DNA from: Struthidea cinerea | Taxonomy: Eukaryota; Chordata; Aves; Passeriformes; Corcoracidae | Length of the DNA: 64,000 nt | Assembly (NCBI GenBank): GCA_013397865.1 | Contig: VZTI01004084.1 | Coordinates: 100,990-164,989 of the forward strand | Direction: 5' to 3' | In this document: positions 13,705 through 25,756 of the stretch, piece by piece | How positions within the stretch are numbered: position 1 is the first letter of the stretch | Layout of the letters: each line of letters begins with the position of its first letter | The notes under the pieces: model-generated | The model's database searches: none | What the model was told of the DNA's origin: nothing | What the model saw: the letters and a program-made list of their open reading frames with translations, nothing else | Translations under genes and position numbers: made by a program

Positions 13705-14306
13705 TTGTGGCTCAGAAGGCCAGTGGCAGCTGCATAAAAAAGCACAGGCAGCAGGTCCAGGGAGGTGATTCTTCCCCTCTGCTCAGCTCTCATGAGTCCT
13801 CACCTGAAGTACTGCATCCAGCTTTGGAATCCTCAGTGCAAGAAAGATGTGGCTTTTTTGGACTGGGTCCAGAGAAAGGATGCAAAAATGATCAGACGGG
13901 AGGAAAGGCTGAAACAGTTGGGATTGTTCAATCAGGAGAAGAGAAGGCTCTGGGGAGGCCGTGCTGTGCCTTCCAATATCTACGGTGGAGTTCTAAAAAA
14001 AGATGGAGAGAGACTTTTTATCAGGGCCTGTAGTGGAAGACAAGGTGCAATGACTTTAAACTGATTCAGTGAGCTGCAAGTGCATTTTTGAACTGAAAGA
14101 TTTTTTTTTATAAGGTTGCTGAAACACTGGAACAGATTGCATAGAGAACTTGTGGATGCTCCATGCATGGAAGTGCTCAAATATTGGATGGGGCTTTGAG
14201 CAGCCTGATAAAGCAAAAGGTGCCCTTTCCTATGGCAAGGGGGTTGGATTATAGATGGTCTTCAAAGGTCCCTTTTAACACAAACCATTTTATGATTCTA
14301 TGAAAA
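13705..14306 (+). mobile_element. CR1 LINE fragment with ORF2 C-terminal relic
   Basis: About 600 bp of CR1 in the + orientation, 5'-truncated. The frame from 13765 to about 14064 still shows the end of the CR1 ORF2 protein, past the reverse transcriptase core: SPHLKYCIQLWNPQCKKD, then WVQRKDAKMIR, then LKQLGLFNQEKRRLWG. Beyond about 14064 the frame is broken by stops and small indels, although the DNA keeps the CR1 order: CACTGGAACAGATTGC, TGGATGCTCCATGCATGGAAG, GCAAGGGGGTTGGATTATAGATGG, then GTCCCTTTTAACACAAACC and the ATTCTATG-type end. It is non-functional. A T-run near 14100-14108 interrupts the coding part. Confidence 0.9.
13765..14064 (+). pseudogene. relic of CR1 ORF2 C-terminus
   Basis: A 99-codon open frame inside the CR1 fragment. 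Its residues read as the C-terminal region of CR1 ORF2 downstream of the reverse transcriptase core (key pieces YCIQLWNPQ, DWVQRKDAKMIR, QLGLFNQEKRRL). There is no endonuclease or catalytic reverse transcriptase motif because the element is 5'-truncated. It is dead coding sequence and not a gene of the host. Confidence 0.75.
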
Positions 14307-14519
14307 CTATGAGGAGGAAGGAGTGTGGCAACAAGGAACTTTTATTGAATGACCATAAGTGCTCACCATCCATCCCTCTGTGTTGTTGGGGGAGTAGTGG
14401 CTATGAGTAGAAGAGTCTAATGAATGAGTGAAGTCAAGCCTGGGAAGGGAAAGAGAGCAAGTATTGCTTCAGTGGTTTTCTGTTCTTGTTGGTTGGTTGG
14501 TTCTCACTACACAAATCTA

Positions 14520-14696
14520 TTTATATTGGCAGTAAATTAAATTTGCCCCATGTCAAGCATGTTTTGCCTGTGATGGTAAATGGTAAGCAATCTCCCTGCC
14601 TTTATCTTGAGACACGAGCTTTCTCATCCTATTTTCTCCCCCTATCCTGATAAGAAAGGGGACAGAGTGAGCAGCTGGGTGGGCATTTAGCAAGAC
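14520..14696 (-). mobile_element. endogenous retrovirus LTR fragment
   Basis: About 175 bp that reads as the terminal part of an avian ERV LTR, with its 5' end to the right. The blocks are, in order, TTTTGCCTGTGATGGTAAATGG, GCAATCTCCCTGCC, TTTATCTTGAGACACGAGC, TTTCTCATCCTATTTTC and GTGAGCAGCTGGGTGGGCAT. It aligns loosely with 40730-40850 of the solo LTR listed at 39825-40913, which suggests related families. The outermost ~25 bp of the LTR are missing at the right edge. No protein-coding viral sequence is attached that I can recognise. Confidence 0.6.
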
Positions 14697-15826
14697 TTCA
14701 CCCACCTCACCTGCTAAGACTCATTTCAGCAATCTTCTATAGCTAGAAGCTTATCTCCATCTCTGACATAAGAATTAGTTTTCATGATCTGTATCAGCTC
14801 TTCTCTGTCTTTTCCTGATACAGCACTACTGTCGTGCAGTCACAGCTCAATAACTAAGAAGCGCCATTGCAGATGCTCGCTTTATTGGTAAGAGTGCCAG
14901 GTCTGGTTCCCCCTCAGTGATCTAAAGCACAAATACCATCTGTCCTACAGTTAAGATCACTTCAGTGAGTTTCTACATAACTGCTCACACATGCCAGATA
15001 CAGAGAATCAGTCTAGCTGCTTTTTCATTTCTTTTTTCGGAACTGTCCCCAAATTGCCCCATGACACATGTACAGAAGTACTGCTTCCAAATTCCTACTC
15101 ACTAAAGTAGTCAGCTTTCTCTGGAACTTCTCAGAAGAAGGCCTTGTCTGCAGTACAAGGGCTGCAGGGTGGCCTGAATCCATTTCTTGGCTGTTCACTG
15201 GAGTGACTCTCTGTCGTCAGAATTGTGATCATCAGAGCTGGCTTGGAGTCTTCTTGGTATTTTGCAACAGCTAGGTGATTGGCAAGTAGGTACACTCATG
15301 AATGTCTCAGTCTTACAGCTGGTGGTGTTCATGAGGCAGGCACATGCTTTTTCAGATACACCCAAAGGGCGGTTGTGGTTGAAGCAATTGATCCCACCTG
15401 GCCCATCTCACCATGTTCTCCAATGTGGTAATTAAGAAGAGTCTAATGCCAAGAACATACTAGGACAATAATTTCTGTGAACAAAAAAGGAGGCATGAGA
15501 TCTTTATGCTCTGTGGAAAAGGTGATCATATGTGGAATTGATATATCTAGTGTAAGACTCACATTGACTAACCCTCATGATATTGGGTAGTGGGGACTGG
15601 AGAATTTTGAGTGAATAGACTTCAGAAAGGTACTCAAGCCAGTTTTGTCGGACTTGAGATGCTTAAATGGGCCTAGTTTTTCCCTGATAATGAAGAAGAA
15701 ATATTTTTTATTAGGTGAATAAATATTTTTGGTCTTGGCCTAGTTTATCCACAGGGTCCCATTTGGATACCTCTTTAATCCAATAGTCACAGTCATTTTA
15801 CTCGTCTTTTTCTTGCAACTTTATTT
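14697..15826. other. intron sequence between the LTR fragment and the SINE; origin unclear
   Basis: About 1.1 kb of mixed composition, somewhat less AT-rich than most of the intron. No long frame is open on either strand. Its position against an LTR edge leaves open that part of it is decayed retroviral interior, but I see no gag, pol or env signature. Confidence 0.35.
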
Positions 15827-15968
15827 ACAGATTTACAAAATATTCCAAGTTGGAAAGTACCCACAAGGATCATGAAGTCCAACCCTTTTGAGTGCATGGT
15901 CATATGGGGATCAAACTTGCAATCTTGGCATTATTAGCATCATGCTCTAACCAGCTGAGCTAATTTTG
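15827..15968 (-). mobile_element. tRNA-Ile-derived SINE with CR1 tail (TguSINE1-like)
   Basis: Read on the - strand from about 15968, the first ~70 nt are a degenerate tRNA-Ile(AAT). They show A-box-like TTAGCTCAGCTGGTTAGAGC, the anticodon region TGCTAATAATGCCAAG, and B-box-like GTTTGATCCCC at 15906-15916. After a short linker comes a CR1 3' tail: GATCCTTGTGGGTACTTTCC, then AACTTGGAATATTTTGT. This head-plus-tail structure is that of TguSINE1, a passerine SINE. The internal promoter boxes are mutated and the terminal microsatellite is eroded, so it is an old copy. Confidence 0.88.
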
Positions 15969-18900
15969 GGGTTGATTGTTACTGATCTTTAGAAAGCTAC
16001 AATATTCTAAAGACCTAAATTGTCCCTAGCTTCATGAAGGCATTTTTCATTCTATAATCTCTTCTCCATGATAACAGTTAATTTTGGGTTTTCAGGCTTA
16101 CTGTCACGGGACTTTCACTGCCTGATGCCTTACATGTTACTCCAGATTGTGGAAAGTCTCCTGATCATACACTGGTCCTCTGAGAACACCCGTATCAAAT
16201 AGTGTTCGGAAGTTCACTCTGTGTACACACACAAGCCAGTTTCTGTGGGTGGTGGCCAGCTTTGTACTCATCCTCTATGTTTTGAGGGGGAGGTCTCCTT
16301 CCCCTTGGTCAGAATAGTTTTGTGAAAACAAAAATAGCAGTTATTCTTTAGGCAGTCTTTAGGAGTACACCTCGTTCCTGGCACAAATTTGTTGTATTCT
16401 TCGGCAAAATTTCCCAATAGGAAAATTTATAGTAAGAGTTTTCTGGCTGATCTAATGAACCAGTGTTTCATTGAGACTTTAATGATACCTTTACATCCCC
16501 TTATGGATCATCTCTGTAAGCTCATGGCGGCATGATCACTTCTTCAATTTTTTAATTCTTTGAGTGAAAATAATATTTTCTAGTGATTGCTACATACTTA
16601 GGAAAATATATCTTGAGTCATATGGGCTGTCTCTGTGTTGGCAAATACTGTGTTAGTTTGCATTTTATGTGGTTCCTGCAGTGTGTGAATCAAGCCAGGA
16701 AATCACCCTGCCTGTGTTCTTAACAAATTCACACACATCTGAGACATCCGATTTTTATTTATTTATTTATTTTCAATTTTTATTTTTTTATGTGGACAAG
16801 AGGGTTTAGGAAGGTTGTTCAGCTTTGCAAACAGATGGCAAAAATGCCTGTGTTCATGATGATTTCCTCACAAGGAGATAGTGTGGTAGCATGCTGGGTC
16901 AGGATCTCCTGCAAGAGGGCTAGAGGTGTGATTCATGTGCATTCACATGCGCACAAATGTGCTTTGAGATGTGAGAAATGTGTCTGTCCCTGAGACTTGC
17001 AGATTTGTCCCTATAAATTCCATATGTGCTTTTTTGTAAGCATGGTACCATCACTGGGGGCTTCTGTGAATGATGCAGCTCAAGTATTTCTTAAGTTGCT
17101 GCTTTCCTTAAGGTTTTACAGATCCTCTTCAGTCAAAACCAGTGGGTTCAGCTTGTAATGGAACTTCAAGAAATTGCATTCATGTGTTCATGCCTAACTC
17201 CATATGTGGTCCCATTAAAAGTTACTGGGGATTGTGGATGTGAGGAACCAAGGATGCACATTTACCAGCTGGTACCTCACATATGCAACCTCCACAGCAT
17301 GAACTAGAGTGCATGTGCCTGTGAGTAGTTCAGAGACCAAAAAACCCCAATCTTTCTACGGTTGTGCATAGAGCATCACATTTCAGGGATGTTCTGGTTA
17401 CTGCTCAGTAGCTTATTTTAGGTGGTGCTGTGTATTACTATCTATAAAAAAGAAAAAAGCCCTGTGGGAATCAAACAGCGAATTGCAGGAAGGATACTTC
17501 TGCATTCATCCACTAGTTTAGTTTAATGACATAAGAGGAATTAAGAGAGAAGAAAATGTAAATTCAGAAGAAACTTCTGCTTGAAAAATCCATCTAAATG
17601 TGTGGTTCTTTTAATAACAACCACTCAGTTAAGTTTTGGGGTTGTTAATTTCACACACTATTGGAAGAAAATGAAAATAATAAAACCACCACGAGGCTGC
17701 AAGTCTTCTGGTAACTTTGGAAACTGTAATGCTTGTTCTCTTTTATTGCCAGGTTTATGGTTTTGATTTTCTATCTGGCATTTAGAAGAACTAGGATTTC
17801 TGTTCAGTAGTAAGGCATTCTGGGACAAACATGAAAGGAGAAACTTCAGCAGCAATCAAAATTAGAGGAAAGCTTGGACTGCAGTTATTCTCCATGGCAA
17901 TACAGTGTAATTGTAACCATATTAGAGAAGCAGAGTTGTGGAGATAAACAGTTGGTGTAATATATTGAGTTATACTTCACATGTTAATATGACTAGAAGA
18001 CATTCACATTCTCTTATTTCAGCAGCTATTGGTATTTTGGTTATAACTAAAATTCTTTTGATAGCCATACAGTATGGAAAAAGAAAGAAGAGGAAGAAGA
18101 TGGCTCTTGAAACTAGGTGGTTGGAGTTTTTTTTGAGAGGCTGCTTTGTTTCTGTAGGAATTGATGTTGAACCCCAGTCACCTGATAACTCCACAAGTAA
18201 AATATGGAGTCAAAACTTGTTTTACACTTTCCTGTGTAAGACTGATGAGAGCATTTGCAACCCTTGTTTTAAATGTTTTTTCTTGCCTTTTAATTGTTTC
18301 CTCTTGCTAGTATACAAGCAGATTCACTTTATTTTGTTCTTTATTCCATCTTTTCACTCACTAGAAATGGTAAGCACAATACTGTGTGGTGGCAGTTAAT
18401 GAATGAATGGTTAGATCAAATAATTTGTATTAAATTAACCCATGTCAACTGTGATTTTACATGTTTTTTGGTATGGACTGTGAAGATTTTCTAGCCAGTA
18501 ATTTGTACCTATCAACTACGTAAGCTTTCTTATGTCTGTAAGGTTTATCTCTGGCTTTGCCTCTCTGAGAATACCTAATGACACTCCTTGACTCTCTCAT
18601 CCCTCTTCGTTCCAAGTACCATGTTTCTACCTCTAATTCAGCAAAGCATTAAACTGATTTGCCTGTGTTATTTAGGTTGTAATTTACAAATTGTGTCTAT
18701 AATAACACTTTTTTAGTCAAGAGTCTATCTTCAGTTATGTGGAAAAATCTGCAGAGTCTCAAGAGTAGTTTGCAGCTGTCACTAAATTGTGAGTAGAGAG
18801 GTTTACCTGGAAAACACCTTGCATTTGAGGAAAACGTGCTTCTGCTGCTAATTTGTGGTCAGGCAAAATTTTTCCAAAGACATGTACTTGAATACACTAC

Positions 18901-21900
18901 TGCTTGAGGATCATCTGTGTCTGACCTTATCTCTTTGGAGTTTTCCAAAACAATCTAGAAATACTGACCCTTTAAGTTGTTGGGGAAGAATTGTACAAGT
19001 TATTTTCCTCCTTCAAATTAAAAGCAGAAAGGTCCAAAAATATTGTAAATAGATGGTTTTCTTGGGAAGTATATAAAAGGTGACCTATGTAGATTATCAT
19101 GATTTTTTGTGGTCTTTCAAAATTTTTATTTCAGATAAACTTGAGTTTCACTTTCCCTTTATGTTTTAAAGGAGACATAACATAAAGAAAACATTAGGCA
19201 CAAAACCACGCAAGTTTACTGGTAATATCCAATACAATATCCAAAATGAGAAAAATGCTTTATTCTTTCAGTGGTTTTTGAGCTACTTAGACTAGGGATG
19301 TGTTCACATGGTAATTCAAATTTGAATGTATGTGGGAGGTTGTCCTAAAGTAAATTAGCAACTGAATATTGATTCCAGTAGTATCTTTCCTTATGCTTTA
19401 CTCTGGTTTTTTTAGTAAGGTAGTTCTTGTCCAAACCATTATTAATCTGAAAAACGAGAGATTAAAATTACTTACTAAATGATATTTTCTGTATCCCTAA
19501 AGTAGATGTGCTACCAAATACTTTTGCTAGATTATGTCTGAATTGAAGGTACTTCCATTACTTTCTTTGGGGGGGCTGTGTCACAGTTTTTTAGATCTGA
19601 CAACTGAACAATATTTTTTTATCTTCAGTTTAAAATTTTATGATGTTATGCGTAGTTAAAGCTTTTCGAACATCTTCAACAATTCTTACTCCTCCAAGGA
19701 GGGATAACTTACTCAAGTTATATAGGTTATTAAATCTTCCCTTGCATGTCTGCCTTAGGGAGAATATTGCACAACTAAAACAATGTATATATATGAGTGT
19801 TTAAATACCCACCCCAGAAATTATTATAAAGGTTTGGCATTCATGTCTACTTTGAAGATCCCTGAAGCATAACCAAGTTGTCAGTAGCAGTCAAGAATAT
19901 GATCGGTTCCCCCATGTGTCAATTCTGTATTTGCATCATGAGCATTCGCAGGTGGGAATAGCTGGTTCTCCAGGAACAGGGCATCTGTCATCAGAACACT
20001 AATTTTAAATTGTGACAAGTCATCCCTGGTTCTGGAACCCATAGTACAGGAAACCCTTGTAAAAACCTTGTAAAAACCCTTATAAATGCCTTGACAGCAG
20101 CCAGGGGAGATTAGTTGGGCTGTGTGTCATCCTCTTGAAGGAGCTCCTTTCTCTCCCTACAGTTGAACAGACTCTAGACAGACTCAGAAAAAGGGTTTTT
20201 GAGCTGAGTCTTTGTTTTTGGACACAAAGACAAAATATTGTCAAATGAAAAACCAACCAACCAAAAGCCCTCTTTTGTTTCATGTGTAAACTGTTTTAAG
20301 ATACAGTGTAAATAAATTATTGGTCTCACAGAAGGAAGAGGCTAGCCACTGGCAGGCAGCAAGGAATTTATCCTCAGGGATGCTGCCAGGATTATTAAAA
20401 TAGTTGTGTATTGTAGAAAGCAGAGATGGACCCATCTTCAGTCTCAGTGTGTTATTCATGTAATTCAGTGGTTTGTAGGAGTGCTTTTTTATAGTGGGTG
20501 ACTTTTGCCTTGGACTATATTGTGATGTCTTATGCCTGTTATTAAGGGCTTTACAGAAGAGAGTATCTGCTACTATACATATATTGAGATAGGTTAATTA
20601 AATTCACCACTACAAATATGCATGCCCACTTATGGAATTAGTATTTGAAACTTCTAAGTTCATCTCTTAGTTCCAGTACAAAAGAAGAAAAGATAATAGG
20701 GAAGAATTTGCACTCATTTTTAGGATTGTGTTCTTATTTTCACTGTAGATTTGCCTTTCTTGCAATATTTTTGACAACTATATTGTGCTGTCATTTGAAC
20801 TATAAAATAATTAACTATGTGCTTTGAACAACTCAGAGGCTAAATAATGTCAAGTTTTTTTGAATCAGATTTAATTGAACGAAAAGATTATTTTAATTTG
20901 CTTGTATTATGCTTGTGAAATGGTGATTTTTATTTTTATTTTCTGTTGCTATTTAGGGAAATAATCTTCAGGAAAAACTATCGTGGTTTTCTATTTGCAG
21001 TTAAACTGTATTTTAACTATTTGTGCCCATTAATTTCAGAATGTGTGAGAACTCAGCTATAGAGCATTTTGCCCTGCGTAGTTTCATGGTTTTTTTTCCA
21101 GATTACCTTTTTAACTGCTGGTATTGATTTTTTTCCCCTGTGCTAATGTAACATGCCTATTTGCTCCAGGTTATGTCACTAGTATTGTTTGATGGACAGG
21201 ATTATTTTCATTTCAAAGTAGCATAGCCATGCTAGATCTGAAGAGAATGAAATACTGTTTGAATTTATGACATGTTATTTTTGTGGTATTTTAGCAGGTG
21301 CCATGTTTGTGCCTCTGACATGGCCTATGTTGTGAAGAGGATTTTCTGATAGAGCTAAAGCAACATCATTGCACTGACAGAGACCTTTTGATTGAGAGAG
21401 CACAGTGAGAAGGATTCAGATCTGAGTATTTATTCAGGGACTTCCTTAATTACAGTCTTGTAATGGAAAAAAGTTAATAAATGCTGTTATCAGGAGAATG
21501 ATGACAGAGAAACAGAAAGTGAGTGATTTCACAATGCGTTCATAGCAGAGCTGGAATACAACACAAGAGTCCTGCCATCAGGTCTCATGTGAAGTGTAAA
21601 TTCTGCTCACTCCCATATATCTCATCTTAATTTACTAAGATGTACTACTTTGTGACAAATCTCATTTAGATCATATCCCCTCCTGGGCAGTTTGGAATGT
21701 GTCTGTGTCAGGCATTGGAGTCTTGGTTTGGATGCTATTGCAGTTCAGTTAAACAAATAATTATTTAATCACAATCTATTACATATATGGTTTATGTTGT
21801 AAAATCTTGTCTTACTATTTCATTTATTTTAATATATTTATTGAATTCTGTCAGTGACGTATTAAAAGTTGAGGATACTTTTCTCCTTTAGACAATCAAT

Positions 21901-24134
21901 GTTATTATTAGTTTGCCAGCCGAGTAAATTAAGTGATGGATGTTTGTCAACATTCATGGTAACCCTGAATATATTTGCTTATCTATATATGCTTATCTGT
22001 GTACTTTTATATTAATTCATTGAACCTATTAATTCATTAAGAATTTTTTTTTTCAACAAATATTACCTATTCAGACCTAATATACGTGCAAAACACTAAC
22101 TTTCTTGTCATCTGTGTTCAAAACATTGGCTGTGTCAGTGGTGACAGTAATCTTTTCCCATGCTGAAACATTGTCAAAATCTCTAATAACCAACTTCTCT
22201 ACCCTTGTGTGCTGGAGTATTCTGTTACAGAAGTATGCTGTGGTCAGCAATATGGAACATAGGCCAGTGTTCTGTGAGTATGTCTTTGAATGCCAGCTCT
22301 TTGTGAAATAGCTAGTAGTTTGGGAGATCTTTGTTGAGCATGCTCAAATTCTAATTCCTGTCCTTCCTTAATACTGTTATTGACATAATTTACCTCAAAT
22401 GCACTTCACATTTGCTGTTCTGACAAGCTGAGGTGGGAAGTGCTAGGGCTGTAACGATAACCAATATAAAATGATATGTGATCTGGTTATATTACAGGAA
22501 TTTTAGGCCTTACTGAATTTTGTGTAGGCATTACATTCTGTTGACTTTAAATCCCAGTTGCTTTAATAAATGTGCTTCTTAGCATTACTTGATCACAAGT
22601 AGGAGTATAAAAACTTTATCAGATTTGTGAAGACCATTCATTATTATATTGAAACATTCTTCTAAAACCAACCTGTCACTGAAACTCTTCAACACAACTG
22701 AAGATGAAATTAAAACAAATATTCAGTTTCAAGCAGATAAGTAACCACACTGAGCAGTAGAATACCTAATGTATTTAATTAAGTTTCTGGTATTAGAACC
22801 CTTTGTTGCCTCTTTTGCAGCATGTTGTCATGACTATATCTTCGTGTTCCCTTTGTTCGTAGTTGCAGTACTCATACAAAATCACTAAAAGAAGTTGCTT
22901 CAGCTTCAACAGGCTGCTGCTTGACAAATCTAGATCTGGTATAGTCTAACACATTAAATATATCAGTAGTGCGAACTTGGTGTTTACCTATAGAACTGTT
23001 TATAGCACTATTGAAATCTAAGAGGGATTTGCATTAATAATGAGGAAAGCCATAAAGGGTGTGTACAGATGTTTCCTAATGCAATAAGTCTGTTGCTCTA
23101 AAGGCGTATGATCACATTTGGAAAATTGCTATTGCATGTCTTGGCAGTTCGTTAAAAACTGAAAACTGAAAGTTAACTGTTATTTTGATAGACTGAGTTC
23201 AAGGTCATCCTTTGTTTAAATGATGTTTTGTTTTCTGTAATTAGACCATGCCAGGTGTATTAAGTATGTAATTAAAACCAGAAGGTTTGGCTAATTCAGA
23301 GTAAATGAGAATGAAATACAAGGTCATTATTCGTCTCTAGTGAGACTCCAGAAGAACAGCGCACATGGAACTATTTATAAAACATTTTGCATGGTCAAAA
23401 ATTGCTTTAGGTTGCTGTCCATGGCTTTTAAATTAAACTGCTCACAGAATTTTACTAAGGTACCTGTAGCATAGAAATATGTTCCCATACCTAGTGTCGA
23501 ATTTGAATGGAAATAAAATATATATGATGTATATTTTTATGGCATAGATTTAAAAAAAAAAAGAAAGGTAGTAGGAGAGTCTATGAGGCAGTCTTTTATT
23601 AGGGTGAACTTCCACTGACAGCCACAGTACTGAGCAACTGGTTCAAAGCATCAGAAATAATACTTGAAAGGGAACGGACTACTTTTGTACCAGTGAGTGG
23701 AATTTCTTGCTCTGTAAATACTTAGTGTAGTACGGTGATGGCAAATTTCCTCCACAGTACACAGTAATCAAACCTTAGTGGAGGCAGAATTCATTATGAT
23801 ATTCATTGCTTCTGCACCTCTGACCTCTCCTGAGGCCCCTGTGGTTCTCCCAGTATGGGGCAGGAGTGGATTGTAAACTATGGATCTGACCAGTCCGGGG
23901 CAGAGTCCATGGAAGTTGGTTTAACCAGTGAGACTTCCGTGGTCTTCCATCTCCCAAGGTTAGCATTCTTTTTTTTTTCATACCATGTGTATTTTTGGGA
24001 AGAGTTGAAAAGAAATAGAGTAAACTGTGCTGCTTTGATTTCCTGTGTGCAAGTGAAATCCCTCAGATTTGTCGTACAAAAATTAAAATAGCCCAAAGCT
24101 ACAGGGGTACATAATATTTAGGCTAGGACTTACA
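15969..24134. other. intron sequence without a recognised gene or repeat family
   Basis: About 8.2 kb. Apart from the (TTTA)n tract at 16752-16774 I recognise no repeat family. The 153-codon frame at 17938-18399 (and a shadow frame opposite) has a hydrophobic, Phe-rich and Lys-rich composition expected from translating AT-rich DNA. It shows no known domain, so I do not call it a gene. Confidence 0.5.
16752..16774 (+). repeat. (TTTA)n microsatellite
   Basis: About five TTTA units embedded in a longer T/A-rich tract (about 16749-16792). It is a simple-sequence repeat with no evident function. Confidence 0.85.
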
Positions 24135-24330
24135 AAAGTGATAGGTGTTTGGCTCTTGGGGATTTTTTGGGGGGTTATGGAGAGTTCTGTTTTCTGGGTT
24201 ATTCTCTTTTGGGGATTGTTTTTTTTCTTCTTGTTGTTTTGGTTTAGTTGTTTGGGGAGTGGGGTTTTTTTTCCTGTTGTTGTTTTGTGTTGTTTGATTG
24301 TGTTTTATTTTGGTGCTTCTTTTTTCTAAA
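24135..24330 (+). repeat. G/T-rich low-complexity tract
   Basis: About 195 bp in which the + strand is almost entirely G and T, with runs such as GGGGATTTTTTGGGGGG and TTGTTGTTTTG, and very few A or C. It leaves one frame open without meaning. The spacing of the G runs is mostly too long for a standard G-quadruplex motif. Confidence 0.8.
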
Positions 24331-25239
24331 GAAAATTAGGTTCATGCTACAAATACCATAATTTGGAATACCGTAAATTTACCTCACTGAATTCAGGTGA
24401 AACAAGGAATATCTATACTTTGGTATTTTGAGTATTACTATGCAGTTGAAATTAAAAGAACTAGATTGTTTTTTACATGTTTTCTTTAGACTGCAGTGTA
24501 CTTGGAAATGCTTTTCAGCGTGATTATCAATATTTTCGCTCTGTTTAAAAGTGACCAGGAACCGAAGAGAGGTGTCTTAGAAGAGAGGCCAGCCATGTAT
24601 AAATGCAGCCACCAGAAGCAAGTTGCTGAGCTTCATGCTCATGCCTTGTTTCCTGAGGGAGGAAATTCAAAGCGCTTGCACAGAGTAGCTGGACAATTCC
24701 TTTTGCCATTTGTTTTGCTTTAGAGGTAGGACCAGAATTTCAGCAAGCCTGGAAACTGTGACAAATGACTCAGCATGAGGGGATAATTCTTAATCTTCTG
24801 TTTATATTCCATTATCTCTTCTAGAACTTAGGCTTGTTAAATTCCCAGATGAGGAAGAAGGAGTACCATGGTGTTGCTGGGCTGGTTTAGTTGCAGCTAT
24901 GGGAATGTGATAATGTTTGGCATTACTTTCATGTCAGATTGCTGCTTATTTTTCTAAAGATACCCTTATTTCTTTTCATGGATTTGCATTCTCCATGCTT
25001 ACAGCTACGTAAGTAATCCTGATCCCTGTTGTCTGTATTTTTGTTCTTAATCTTATTTTCTACTGTAAATGTGTTCATTATTTTTGCAGTTTGTCCTGAC
25101 AGCCTTGGATCCACAAAAGTATTCATTTCTTGGAACCTGCTGCCAAACAATTGCACTGTGTTCTTACTACCTGCTAATCCTTCAGTTAATTTGGAAAATA
25201 AAACAAGTGGTCTAAGCTGTGAATTGTAAAGTCTCTCCC

Positions 25240-25600
25240 AAAAAAAAAAGCAAAGGTGGTGGACTGCCACGTGGCACTGGTGTGATCCTCAGCACATGCA
25301 GGAGCTGCTGTGGTGGGTGGTACCTGCAGCAGCTGCCCAGGCTCCTGCAGCCCGGGGCAGGGGGAGGTGACACTCACAGCCACCCTGCACATGTCCATCC
25401 CCTACAGACACTTCTGTCCTGGCATCCAGCAGGGCACTGGAAGAACAGCTATACATGCTGGGTCTGGAACTGGGAATATGCAGTCCCTTTCGCAAATGTG
25501 CGTGTTGGTGTCAGAGCCAGGGGAATCCCCTATTCCCAAACCATGATTTGTGGAATGAAGACTAGAGCTTTTCAGCTAAAAAGCAAAACAAGCTCCTGAT
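25240..25600. other. GC-rich patch of unknown origin
   Basis: Roughly 25255-25420 is clearly GC-richer than the surrounding intron, with several CAGCAGCTGC-like and CTGCAGCCCGGGG stretches. It is preceded by an A-run at 25241-25250. Overlapping frames are open on both strands, as expected from GC-rich DNA. I recognise no protein or repeat family. It could be a decayed retro-insertion or a local GC-biased block. Confidence 0.35.
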
Positions 25601-25671
25601 GAATAATCCTACTGCGTCAGGAGCCTGGTGATCCTGCCAACTGCTTTTGCAGGATTGACTACTTTGAAAAC

Positions 25672-25756
25672 ATTAAAAAACACCCCAAAGCAAGCAAACA
25701 AACAAAAAAATAAAGAAAAACAAACACCACCACCACCCCCAAAAAACCCCAAAGTA
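25672..25756 (+). repeat. A/C-rich low-complexity tract
   Basis: The + strand is nearly all A and C: AACACCCCAAAGCAAGC, repeated CAAACAAAC and ACCACCACC units, then CCCCCAAAAAACCCC. It is a simple-sequence tract with opposite strand bias to the G/T tract 1.3 kb upstream. Confidence 0.8.

Noticed and set aside
15896..15968. tRNA-Ile gene on the - strand
   Set aside because: The tRNA-like part has mutated A and B boxes and is fused to a CR1 tail, so it is a SINE head and not a functional tRNA gene.
17938..18399. 153-codon open frame on the + strand
   Set aside because: It is the longest frame in the intron, but its composition is what AT-rich DNA gives (Phe, Lys, Ile, Leu). It begins at a non-ATG codon, has no known domain and has no exon-like borders.
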